DNA from: Ignelater luminosus
Lineage: Eukaryota > Arthropoda > Insecta > Coleoptera > Elateridae
NCBI GenBank assembly: GCA_011009095.1
Contig: VTPC01090408.1
Span: 45,700-109,699, forward strand
Direction: 5' to 3'
Length of the DNA: 64,000 bases
Shown here: piece by piece, positions 26,601 through 37,265 of the stretch
Position numbering within the stretch: the stretch's first letter is position 1
Layout of the letters: the number at the start of each line of letters is the position of its first letter
Made by a program: the position numbers and the translations under genes
Notes under the pieces: generated by a model
What the model was told of the DNA's origin: nothing
Database searches by the model: none
Seen by the model: only the letters and a program-made list of their open reading frames with translations

Positions 26601-28840
26601 ATCTTTTCTTTCACTATTCTTGTATATATCCCAAACACAACTGACTATCATTGTTACATTCCGTTTCAGCTCCCTTTTTCTGTATGGGTAATACTATATT
26701 GTTTTCTCAGTCTTTTGGCATTATTTCTGTTTTCCATCCTTCTTTTGGGATTTTCAACAACCATTCTTTTCCCACTTCTCTTAACTATTTGATCATTTTT
26801 GGGTCTATTTGATTAGTGCTTCTTGTAGTTCTCCACTCATCTTCTAGTCCTCTCTCTTGGGTTTGTTTTCTCAGTTTTTTGAATTCTTGATCTGTTTCTT
26901 ACTGGTATTTTTCTGGTAACTTTATTTGTTTATAGTTCTGTGTAGGTTTCTATCCTTATGTCATTTAATCTCGGTTCCAATTCTGGAATATACATCATGT
27001 AATCAATTACACTTTTTGCATCTCTTCCCTCTGCAGTGTATGTGTATTTTTCTTTTTGATTTTGTTCCCAGGAGGTATTACCAATTTTTAGATCATTAGT
27101 CTAGCAAAATTCTATCATTCTTAATCCATTTCTATTTCTAAACTCTCCCATGCAGTCTATACCCATATTCTTACCACTCCCAGCTCGTGCATTCTAATTG
27201 CCCATAATTATTATCAATTCATTACATTCTTTGATTTTATTGATCGCCGAAATTTGAAAGACAGTAACAAAATGGAGTTCATTGTGGTTATGCTTTGCAT
27301 TGCCAGATGTTTTTTTACTATAAGCGATGCATTTGCAATTTGCAAATTGAAAATGAAACAGTCCACTATTTGCTCATATTTTAAAATAGAGTTCTGAAAC
27401 TTGAGATATGGAAACGACGAGAAAAATTGATGCTTACTCATTTTTTCAATAGCAACCCCTCAATTTTATTATCATTAATAAAAGTCAGTTTTAATCTATA
27501 ACCAATAAGCACATCCTTTTTATTATTTCCAAGATTCAATAAAAAATTCAATTCATTTATTGTCAACAGTACTAACTGTAAAAGTTAACTGAGCAACTGC
27601 CACTTTGAGAATAATGAAAGCAGTGTGCTTATTTGAATAATAGAAGAATAAAACTGAGTTGTTTATTTGAACAAATGAGTTGGCATTGATTTTTCTCAGA
27701 AAAGAAAAGCACATTGTTTGTGGTTTACATTTTTAAAAAGATGTGTCAAATCATGGCCCTTCTGTTTTAGAGAACTTGAGCATTTTTGAGGTTATCTTGA
27801 AACAAAATATCACAAATGACATTATCAACGGAAACAATTTAAAGCAGAATTAGATTATTAAAAAAATATATACAGAGTGCTATTTAAGAAAATAAAGTTG
27901 ATACAACTTCCATAGCAATCTTGAGCATTCTACTTAGTCAAAAAATACATAACGAGTGTCCAAAAAGTCCTGTAATCGAGTCATCCTTGAAACAGGAAAC
28001 ATGTCTGTTATAAGTAGACCTATTATACTTTGACTATTGATTAATGTCAAAGACACTTTATGGTTTAAAATTTCACTTTTATTAAATCGATATTTCGATT
28101 TGTAACTGTTATCAATGTTTACTAAACAATAAAACACTTAATATTGATTGTTTTTACTTTCTGATGACATCTTATATAATAAAAAAATATTCCAACTTTT
28201 CACCTTTATTATTTATTTGAGGTTATGCAGTAATAAATTTTTGTTTGTTTTTGTTTTTTTTTTCAAAATGATCGCATTCTTTGTTTTTTTGAAGGATTTA
28301 AGAAAATCGGTTAGAACTTCTATACTTCTTGTATTATTCGTTTAAGAAGTATTTCCACATTTGTTGCATTTAAATTGAACTTTGCTAAAGATGTTATATG
28401 TTAGGTTAGGATCTGGTTTCAACATCCTACGAATGATTCCAGATAATACTGTTTATATGTCATATGCATTTTTCAATGTGTACAATTTTTTTATGAAAGT
28501 AGAGTGTCAGTGTCGGAAGCTTCATATATTACCTGAATTCTTTTCTGGAAGAAAGTGTACATGTTGGTTCTTGTTTAAAAATCAAATTGAAAATTAAGTA
28601 ATTATGTATGCTTATAATATAATTATAGTATAGTTTAATAATTTAATGCTTTAATTAAACAAATTGTCTTTAATTTTTTAAGCTACCCTGAAGTACGTAC
28701 AGCCAGTTAGTACCAGCGCTAATAATAGTGATCGTGCTCCAACTAAAACATTGATTCTGGCTGGGGTGTTTGCCACTACAGCAATGCTGCTGTACTCTTG
28801 GAATATTGGTTTACTTAGACCAAAATGGCCACGTTCCTAA
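23651..28840 (+). CDS. Mtx1: Metaxin-1-like protein, spliced, 299 aa
   Basis: Coding exons are 23651-23737, 23803-23940, 24506-24624, 24699-24861, 24919-25153 and 28683-28840. All introns have GT/AG ends and phases join cleanly to a 299-residue protein, close to the usual metaxin length of about 310. The start MNVRPPVVVRVWEGDFGVPS matches the VW.GD.G.PS.D opening of metaxins (thioredoxin-like half, about residues 1-75). The GST-C-like half follows, with FYFECWLND, KPWYNAVIPFPFNYFY and LYFFGDVPTTLDITIYSYLA. A hydrophobic segment at about residues 270-292 and a short basic tail form a C-terminal membrane anchor. By family knowledge the protein sits in the mitochondrial outer membrane, works with metaxin-2 and SAM50 in beta-barrel assembly, and has been linked to mitochondrial transport. 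Metaxin-3 is a less likely alternative. The last intron (25154-28682) is long and carries an antisense LINE. Confidence 0.9.
26200..27230 (-). mobile_element. LINE fragment inside the last metaxin intron, antisense
   Basis: On the minus strand, the endonuclease end comes first (GNxNARAGSGKN at about 27190-27150, then KSVIDYMMYIPELEP at about 27030-26985). The reverse-transcriptase fingers/palm at 26638-26324 read MIDNIFILKNIIEKKLETGE and LVDLKAVFDSVDRQKIW. An intact YADD catalytic box (LLYADDIMLIADSAKKMQ) lies at about 26312-26259. The reading frame is interrupted by stops and part of the RT is missing. Layout resembles the RTE/CR1-like group. It lies opposite to metaxin transcription and should be spliced out. 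Confidence 0.82.
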
Positions 28841-28886
28841 AGTATTTGCCTAAAGTTTTGTTGTATGTTAATAAGGGACGATCTGC

Positions 28887-28892
28887 AATAAA
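28887..28892 (+). terminator. Polyadenylation signal AATAAA of the metaxin-like gene
   Basis: An exact AATAAA lies 46 bases after the stop codon at 28838-28840. A second AT-rich candidate (GAATAAAATT) lies near 29308-29317. Confidence 0.55.
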
Positions 28893-28899
28893 TTGCTAC

Positions 28900-30265
28900 A
28901 AATGACTTAGATGCTACAGAAGCAACTGCATATTAGATGGTTTTATCATTATTACGTCCTTCATATTAAGAACTGTATCGTTCATCTGTTTAACTACTAG
29001 TCGTGCAAAACTAAACTTATTTCTTGATTGAATTTAACGTTGTGTTCTGAAGAGTTCTCAAGTTGCTTTCTCAAAGATGCGTGTGAATTTGCTTCCAAGA
29101 TTTTATTGCAGACTGCTCCTTTGTTTAGCTTTAAAGTTTGTGATTTATTTAATAGTCATAGAGAATATTTTGTTAAACAAAAGAAATATTTGTTGTTAAC
29201 TGAGATTATATTAAGCTGTTACGTTTGCGACTAATTTGGAAATATCATTCTCCAAGAAAGGTTAGACGCATCTAGTTAAATGTTCTAAAACACAATTTTG
29301 TACTTTTAGAATAAAATTATTAAAACTATAGTTTTTCATTTTTGCTATTAATATGGTTGGTATTTGTTTTTCATGAAACAAAAAGTTTCTTAACATCATA
29401 CAATTGAAGTACATTTTTGACGAGGCTTTCTACTGAAGAGTAAGTACAATCAGCAGCTAGTAATGTACTGTAAGTTACAAGTTGCAAGAAATTTTCCAGA
29501 CTGTAGTTTCATACAAATTACTATAGATATTTTTTATGTATTAAGACAATACAGCCATAGCAAACTGCTGAAAATCAAGTGACACAACATCAAGACATTT
29601 TATAGGTAATATGTAAGTGCAATATTATTTTACTTTAAAATGATAAATGTACCAATTGGAAATTGTAGAAAAATAGAAATTCGCCTGGTGTCAAGAAGGC
29701 TTTTTCAGGATTATGTATTATTAGAGGAAAGGAAGAGCATTGTAACTTAGCATGTTAACCATGACAGACATGAAACTTTTTAGAAAAAAGCACAAAAAAT
29801 TGCTTTTACCAACCCCAACAAGGGTAGACTAAAGTTACATCCATTTGTAACCAGTACAAAAAGTTACATCTACAGGCTTCTTTCCACAAGCTCGCTTTTT
29901 AAAAATAACTCGCTATAAGTTACTATTTAAAAAGTTTATCACTATTTCAACTATTTTAGTTTGAGATTATGTGAGTTTTAAAAATCTGTGAATAAATTAG
30001 TATTTTATTCATAATTAAATGCTGCTTTTAAAATATGCAATTTGTTTGATGGAAATCTTCGTTGCAAATAATCTATTAAATTAAAATACACTCGGAAGGA
30101 TTGATAAGCTGGAGAAAAGCAAAAATCCGATTGTAATCGGACAAGGTTTTTGTTTATGATATTTTTTTTTAATAAAACAGAAGGCTGCCTTCAAAATGAC
30201 AAATGTATTTTGTTTGTCTTTCCTGTTAAAACTTCATTCGTTGTGAATTTTTCAAGATTCTCTTT
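28900..30265. other. Spacer downstream of the metaxin-like gene
   Basis: AT-rich with no recognised coding sequence. The phrase AAGTTACATC occurs twice (about 29831 and 29862). The right part may be the 5' flank of the repetitive gene that starts at 30270, but no terminal inverted repeat was identified. Confidence 0.45.
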
Positions 30266-30269
30266 GAAA

Positions 30270-32778
30270 ATGAATGGAAAACGCATTTGTAAGCACTCAA
30301 ACAATACTTTTTGTTATGTTTGCGGTTTATACAGTGCGTACACATTTCGATGCACACTATTGGGATCTCAGAAATTGTAAGAGATATGAAGTCGGTTAAA
30401 TTAGAAAAGCTTTGTTTTGGTTTGGTTTACTTATGCTTTTGTTTTTTCAAAAACGTTCACGGCTTACTAGATATTTGCTAAAAATGAAATTAATTTTTTT
30501 TTTTTCAATAAAAAGCATTTCACACTTAGTGTGCCATGGCTTTAAACATATGAAAATCACTGATTTTTGTCAGATAAATTACATTTGTTAAGTAACAATT
30601 GCTAAAACAAAACAAAAGACGCTTTTAAGATACTTTACTGAGCATTCACAGATAGCATCAAATAAGCAGCTAATGCCCCATAAAAGCGTATTCATTTTGT
30701 TTTAGCAATTTTTGCATAACAAATGAATTTCTTTGATAAAACTCCACGAATTTGTGTGTCAGATGTCATAGCACACTATGATGAAGAATGATTTTCACTT
30801 CATAACTCAGTAAAACAAAAATAGCTATGTCAAACCATGTATCACTGAAAAGCATTTAAGGCGTGCAGTTCAGTAATATGAAATCAAGTAGGCGTTCCAT
30901 TAGAAAAAACTTGGATTTACATTTCACCACCGAAGTAAAACAAAAGACAATTGCGAAAATAATTTTTTTGTGTTTCGGAGTAAATTCTCTAAAACACCCT
31001 CTTTGCTGTTCTTTTCTATCTTTGCTCGTTCTTGAGATATTTCACTTTACAAAAATAAGAAAATTTCGTTTTTAGCAAATATCTAGTAAGCCATGAACTT
31101 TTTTGAAAAAACAAAAGCATAAGTAAACTGATCTTCAAAATAGCCAAATCTTTTCTAATTTAACCGACTTCATATCTCTTATAATCTGAGATCCCAATAG
31201 TGAGCATCGAAATGTGGACGCACTATATTGCTCCAAAACAAGTATCATCCAATTGAAATAAAAACAAAGTTTACTGAAGCTTATTTTTCGTATTTCGGAA
31301 TAGTTGTTGGCAACCAAGATAAGCCATGGGTGCCTCATATGATCTACTCTGGAAGCCTGGTACTGTGGTGTTAATAGAAAAATGCCCTTGGGTGTTCCAA
31401 GACTATGGAGAGAGCCTAAAAATTACACAACAGACTGTTATTTTTGTGTTGTCAATTTATCTTGTTACAAAAAGCCACAAGATAGAAACAAAATAATATA
31501 TCCTGAACTTGAATCAACTAGTGCTCCAATTTCATATAGTGAAAACTATCCTGTTCCTCTTCCATTGTGTTCCTTGACAGGTACTAATAATGAAGAAATT
31601 TTGAACATAGCAAATGAAACAGAGAGCTCTGACTCCGATAATGACGAAGTAGACTACAAGTCTTCCCAGGAACGGCACTTAGTTATGCAAACTGATTTGA
31701 ACGATTTGGTAAGAGACTTAAATCTTCCCATTGGATCACAACTGAGTCAGTGGAATTTATTAGATCCATCTTGCAAAATTTCCCTTTATAGAAAAAGACA
31801 CAGAACTACAGCTACATATTTTTCAGTGGAAGACAATATGTGTTTTAGTCACAGTGTTGATGGTCTTTTTGAGGAAATTGGATTAATTCACCGTGCAGAA
31901 GAATGGCGACTGTTTATAGACAGCACTGTAAAAAGCCTCAAGGCCGTTTTGCTTCACAATGGAAATAAACTTCCATCTATTCCTATTGGTTACTCAACAC
32001 ATTGAAAAGAAACATATGAAAACGTAAAGAAATTGCTTGCTTTTGTAAATTACAACAGTTATCAGTGGGAAGTATGTGGTGATTTTAAGATGTTGAGGTA
32101 TATTTTAGGATTCTTATTTTTTATTCTTGTTTCTTATGTTTGTGGGACAGTAGAGCTGACAATGAGCACTATATTCGATGCCAGTGGCTTATCAGAAGTG
32201 AATTGATTTCGGGAAAAGAAAATGTCATACATGAATCTTTAGTTTCAAAGGAGAAAATTTTATTGCCGCCTCTACACATAAAACTGGGTCTTGCCAAACA
32301 ATTTGTGAAGGCTCTTGATCTAACATCAGAAGCTTTTCTTTATATAAGGAACATGTTTCCCTCTTTAACATTTGCAAAAGTCAGAGCAGGAATCTTCACT
32401 GGCCCCCAAATCAAAAAAATGCTTGCATCTTTTGAATTAGAAGAAAAATTCAATGTATACCCAAAAGAAACTTGGAAGGCATTTCACCTCTTGCAAACTT
32501 ATAGCGATATAGGATGCTACATGTCTATAAAAATGCATTTTTTGCATTCACATCTGGATTTTTTCAAAGAAAACCTTGGGAGTGTGAGTGAAGAACATGG
32601 TGAAAGGTTTCACCAAAATGTGAAAACCATAGAAAAGCGTTATCAAGGACGATGGGACGCTGCTATGATGGGCGATTACGTCTGTGGTCTACTAAGGGAA
32701 AGCAACACTATACATAAGCATCAAATAGATGTAATATGCACATTTAAGGATATCATTTCATTTTTCTTATTCTATTAG
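30270..32778 (+). pseudogene. Broken gene of an uncharacterised transposon-like zinc-binding protein family
   Basis: This is a recurrent arthropod repeat-family protein as I remember it, without an assigned function. The start at 30270 opens MNGKRICKHSNNTFCYVCG (30270-30326), giving a CxxC pair. After an inserted element the frame resumes at 31228 with FTEAYFSYFGIVVGNQDKPW and a W.PH segment. Then come MPLGVPRLWREPKNYTTDCY (from 31382) with a second DCYFC cysteine pair, an acidic linker, and VCGDFKML. The C-terminal block begins CFLCLWDSRADNEHY at about 32128, followed by LLPPLHIKLGLAKQFVKALD and SEEHGERFHQNVKTIEKRYQ. Visible lesions are the 0.9 kb insertion, a one-base shift near 31370, a stop at 32003-32005 and a frameshift near 32100. 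The cysteine pairs suggest zinc binding. A transposase or capsid-like role is possible but not shown. Confidence 0.7.
30332..31225. mobile_element. Non-autonomous inverted-repeat element (about 0.9 kb) inserted in the zinc-protein gene
   Basis: The first 160 or so bases (30332 to about 30492) and the last 155 (about 31072 to 31225) are reverse complements at roughly 90 percent by eye, both beginning (C/T)AGTGCGT(A/C)CACATTTCG. TA dinucleotides flank both ends (30330-30331 and 31226-31227), as expected for Tc1/mariner-type integration. No transposase is encoded between the arms. A looser nested inverted repeat lies inside: ATTGCTAAAAC at about 30598 and GTTTTAGCAAT at about 30699. The insertion separates two parts of one protein, so the boundaries are good to within about 2 bases. 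Confidence 0.75.
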
Positions 32779-33228
32779 TTACAATATGATTGTTCTTCCT
32801 AGATTTTAGTTACTGTTAGCTTTAGAGTAAATAGATAAGAATTCATTGTACAGCAAATTGTTGTTCATTTAAAAACATAAAAGCGTATTTTTCAAGTTAT
32901 TTTTCTTTTTATTGAATACTGCCTAAAATCGAAAAATGAATAGGTGGTGCTACTCATATTCAGGATTTATTCTTTTTTTGGCATTTTAAGCAGAATAAAT
33001 TGAAAAAATCATAGTAAACAAAAAAAAAAGTTTGAATTTGTTGCATAGTGATTATTAATCATTGCTTAGCAAAAAAAGATAGTCTGATTCATAAAAATGT
33101 ATAATAGGATGTTAATAAATAGTACCAACAAACTGATAAATATTTTTAAGTGGAAGCTATGGTCAATTCATCTTATTACAGAGTAATCAGTCTTCAAAAG
33201 TTGTATGCAGATATGTTGACTTTTGGGT
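32779..33228. other. AT-rich 3' flank of the broken zinc-protein gene up to the gap
   Basis: Poly(A)-rich and poly(T)-rich sequence, with no coding signal recognised. It may include the 3' end of the repeat. Confidence 0.4.
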
Positions 33229-33522
33229 NNNNNNNNNNNNNNNNNNNNNNNNNNNNNNNNNNNNNNNNNNNNNNNNNNNNNNNNNNNNNNNNNNNNNNNN
33301 NNNNNNNNNNNNNNNNNNNNNNNNNNNNNNNNNNNNNNNNNNNNNNNNNNNNNNNNNNNNNNNNNNNNNNNNNNNNNNNNNNNNNNNNNNNNNNNNNNNN
33401 NNNNNNNNNNNNNNNNNNNNNNNNNNNNNNNNNNNNNNNNNNNNNNNNNNNNNNNNNNNNNNNNNNNNNNNNNNNNNNNNNNNNNNNNNNNNNNNNNNNN
33501 NNNNNNNNNNNNNNNNNNNNNN
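33229..33522. other. Assembly gap (294 N)
   Basis: An uninterrupted run of N. Open frames reported through it are artefacts. Confidence 0.99.
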
Positions 33523-34418
33523 TTAAAAGAAATTAAAATAAATTGCCTTCCAGATGTTCCAAACTTTTCATTATATGGGGTGTACTCTATAGCCAAGATA
33601 CTTAACGTCAGAAAAAAATAAAGAGAAACTTTTAATTTAAATGTGTCTCAGCTACAGAGAACACTCTGTATAATCGTAGATAGTTTAAAACACACAGAAG
33701 ATATTTCCCTACAATCTTTCTCAATAGAATATTGATATTTTGGCAGATAATGACAATACATACAAAAGTTGACATATCTAAATTGACCATAGATTCAGAA
33801 GAAACCTTCTCTGATCGTTAGAAATCTACCCTTGGAGTTTATCAATGTAATTGATTAATATCTTGTATGTATTATTGACCAATACTCTATTGATCTCATG
33901 GTTGTATTTAGTTTATGATCAATTTCAAATAAGTTAATACATGAATACCTAGATAGCTGTAAAACCAAAATTTGTCAGGCTTTTTGGGCCTGTCTGGTCA
34001 ATCGGGCCGTTCGGTTTTGTCGGACGTTTTGGACTTCTTGGCTCTTCAGGTGTTCAAGATAAATTATGAGTACTGCAGTGTTGGCAGGTATGGAGATTTT
34101 CCCCAAATTGGAAATTTTAGTGGGGAATTTGGCGAGGATCTTAAAAGTGAAGATTTATTGGATATAATTTAAAAATTTTGATTAAATTAGCACCTTAGTC
34201 GTTTTTTAATGGAAGAATAATATTTTTTCAAGTTTGCTTTATTATTGTTGATAATAATCAAAGTTTTATTTTTGTTATTGGAAGTTTTGGATTAAGTACA
34301 AAGTTTTATAAATAAACAAGTTTTCTAAAAAATTGATAAAAAAATTATTTCCATTTGTTGCATACTTTCCTGGTTGGACACATTGGAGAAAAACCAAGAT
34401 CCATAAATAATACTGTTG
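33523..34418. other. No recognised gene
   Basis: AT-rich sequence after the gap. The short frame at 33972-34172 has no family resemblance and no splice context. Confidence 0.5.
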
Positions 34419-34420
34419 TA

Positions 34421-34628
34421 CTGTGAAAGGTAGGTCTTCCTATTAGCAGCCATTTGTGATCGAAAAGATTAATGTAAGCAATGTTATTTTTCATTATTTC
34501 ATTACAATTTATGTTGGAAATCAGCAAATTGTTAAAAATTGACTGTCGAGGCAGTAGTTTTGAACACGTCCCGAAGGTACGTATTTCTCATCTATGATTG
34601 AACGTATAGGATGACCTACCTTTCACAA
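34421..34628. mobile_element. Small inverted-repeat element (208 bp, MITE-like) with TA flanks
   Basis: The left end CTGTGAAAGGTAGGTCTTCC (34421-34440) matches the reverse complement of the right end, (T)TGTGAAAGGTAGGTCATCC (34628-34609), with few mismatches over about 25 bases. Each end is bordered by TA (34419-34420 and 34629-34630), consistent with a mariner-type target duplication. There is no coding capacity. Confidence 0.6.
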
Positions 34629-34639
34629 TATGCTATTAT

Positions 34640-36710
34640 TTATAGACCTTGAAGGAAAATTCCATCACATTGTTGCCACAACAGTTAAGCATATATCATT
34701 AGAAACAATAATAATAAATAATATACATCTTCAGATTTGGATATTTATGCCAACTCTGGCAACTTTGGTTATAGCTATAATCTCCCTTTCCTCCGCTATC
34801 TTGATACATTTGGACGATGTTTAACGCCATCTATTGGTTGACAACTTTCACCTATAGCATAAAAGATTACTTGTGTTCACAAGCAAGCAGCAAGTTCATA
34901 GTGGCGATATAAAATTACTGGACGGTTGGTAGCACTCATTTGCAAGCAAGTAATTGCTGACAGCGCCTAATCACCACTGCTGGTAGCGCGTCAGCGGGAT
35001 TACAACTTGTGGACACAAGAATTTTTGAAGTTGGGGATTTTCGTGCCGGGTGGGAGAAACAGTTTTTACACCTGACAACATTGGTATAGTGGCACCTTTT
35101 TCGTTCCATCTAAAGCCCTGCCTAGTTATTTACTATTTCTCACTTTATTTGCTAAATTCACTCACTTTTTTTAATGCATCACAGCTTGTGGAAGCCCTGC
35201 CAGTGTTTAGCAAATGGAGAATGGCAGTATGAACCTTTGAACTTTATAAAAATATAAAGATACCTATGTAAGTAATGAAATACGTTTCTTGATCCATGTA
35301 AGAACTTTTTGAACATTCATTATTACACCCTGTACATACTGGTTCTCAAAGGAAGTCTTCTGTTGTGGTTAACACATTATCTTGCTATGACGTTTCCTTT
35401 GACAATGCTCTGAATAAACCAGATAATATTATTAAGTTTTTATTCTTTCACAATTCCAGAAGACATTTTTTCTCATTAAGAAGTCAACTTCTTACCTACA
35501 GGGTTGCATTATATTGATATTGATATTTACATATTCCAAGATTTATTAATAGTATTGCCATTGGAGCACAAGCTACTTTTCTTCACAAATCATTTATAAA
35601 TTGCATTCAAAAGAATGAAATACATTATGTTTTAAGTTTTTTTTGAAATAAGAAACATAAACAATAAAGTGATACAGAAGAGAGGCTAGAAATGTTCAAT
35701 TTCTTTAATCTAGGAATAAATTATGTTTCTTAATACAGATTGTCTAGAGAAACCTAGATGTAATGTATTTCATTCATTCAGATTAATTTTGTGCCCCGAT
35801 AGGAATACAGTTAACTTGTAATTATCAGCATCTTGTATAGCAAAATATCAACTCTAATGTGTAGTGAATATGTTAAATTAATTTCTATAATGGGATAAAC
35901 AGTCTCTATGAACTCAAGCCATTATGAATTGACATGATTGCCAATGAGTTGCTAGCCTCTAAATTACAACTCCCGCATAAAATAGTTGGTTACCTTGGAC
36001 TATACAGTAAGAAAGCTTGTCTGTACTATTAATAATAATTATAAATACATTTTACTCCAGTGTGAATCCTGTTATCTGTTTCAGATTATAAAGTATCAGA
36101 GTAAATTAAGATTTATTTTTCGAGATTCTCGCACTTTGTTGAAGCTCTTGACATTTAAATTTGCTAAAACCTGTTAAACTTACCTAGCTTTTATGTTTTA
36201 TCCATTTTTTTCAAATAAAATATAAAATACAAAACTATTGAAAATTGACATTAGTCAGATTACCGGTTATTGTTGAATTAATTTTGTTTTTTATTTTTGA
36301 ATGGCAAATAAATGTAGTCTAAGGTTTCAACTTCTAACATTTTACATTTACAAAGTTAACATAAATCTTGAAAATAATTTCAACTTTAGGTTATTACGCA
36401 TGTAAACAGAGATTGAAAATAAAAACTTCCATAGATATAACTTTGCAGAGGTCAGTGTCTTGTTGAGTAGATGTTATTTTCAGATTGAATTCCTCTAACA
36501 TGTCCCCTATCTGTTGACGACCCACATGTGAGTCACAGTATGTAACACCACAAATGGGTCACACTTACACTGACTTTCCTAATGATCCATTCCTAGGTTA
36601 GTTGCTTGTGTGCAGAAGACTTTGCTGTCCTGGAAAAAAGAAGAAACATAAAATGCACAAGAACAATTTTGTCACCCCAACAAAGACAGTATTGTGTGTG
36701 CAACTTCTAC
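34640..36710. other. Intergenic stretch without a recognised gene
   Basis: AT-rich. A GCCATCTATTGG phrase at about 34830-34841 resembles the core of insect insulator motifs but is short. No coding region is supported. Confidence 0.5.
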
Positions 36711-36716
36711 TATATG

Positions 36717-36873
36717 TTTCACTCTAAGAATACAGTACAGGAAAGATAGGCAATGTATTTCTTATGGGAGTTTGCCAGCTGTATGATCATACAAATGTTT
36801 GAGGTGTTGAAATCTAGCATGAAAGATGTTTGACAATCTCATGAACAACCTGTACTGTATTCTAAAAGTGAAA
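36717..36873. repeat. 157-bp hairpin-forming repeat downstream of the PDZRN gene
   Basis: The arms 36717-36741 and 36849-36873 are reverse complements at 23 of 25 positions (core GAATACAGTACAGG). The unit is short, non-coding and lies about 390 bases beyond the stop codon of the convergent PDZRN gene. It could be a MITE or lie in an extended 3' UTR. Confidence 0.6.
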
Positions 36874-37067
36874 AGTGTAGTAGGACAGCCCTGTTTCTTA
36901 AATAGAGTAGCTATACCAGTCCCTGAAATGAAAATAAACTCTTTGATATCATGTTATTAAAAAAGGAAACACCTCGAGAGTGTCAATTAGACAAGTTGGT
37001 TTTAAGAACATACATTACAAACTAAAAAATTAAAATTCAATTTAAGTTAATGCTTAAATATATATAA

Positions 37068-37073
37068 CTTTAT
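37068..37073 (-). terminator. Candidate polyadenylation signal of the PDZRN gene
   Basis: The minus strand reads AATAAA here, about 190 bases after the stop codon at 37266-37268. Other AT-rich candidates exist nearby, so the choice is tentative. Confidence 0.35.
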
Positions 37074-37265
37074 TTCTGATATGTACACTAAATAAAAACA
37101 TCACATAGGAGTTAATCTATAATAAAATGCAAATTAATCTTTCACAACATGTAATGCAACGATTGATTAATAGTGTCTTATAAAAGGTTTTAGATCATAA
37201 ACCCATCTTCAAGAAAAGCATTGTGCCGCTGCGTGGTAAAATAAAAAATTAAGCATTCCATCTAA

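Noticed and set aside
26337-26792. A 151-codon hydrophobic frame on the plus strand
   Set aside because: It is the antisense of the minus-strand LINE reverse transcriptase, and its phenylalanine/leucine-rich composition reflects reading an AT-rich coding sequence backwards.
33150-33621. Frames of 128-142 codons across the gap
   Set aside because: They consist almost wholly of N.
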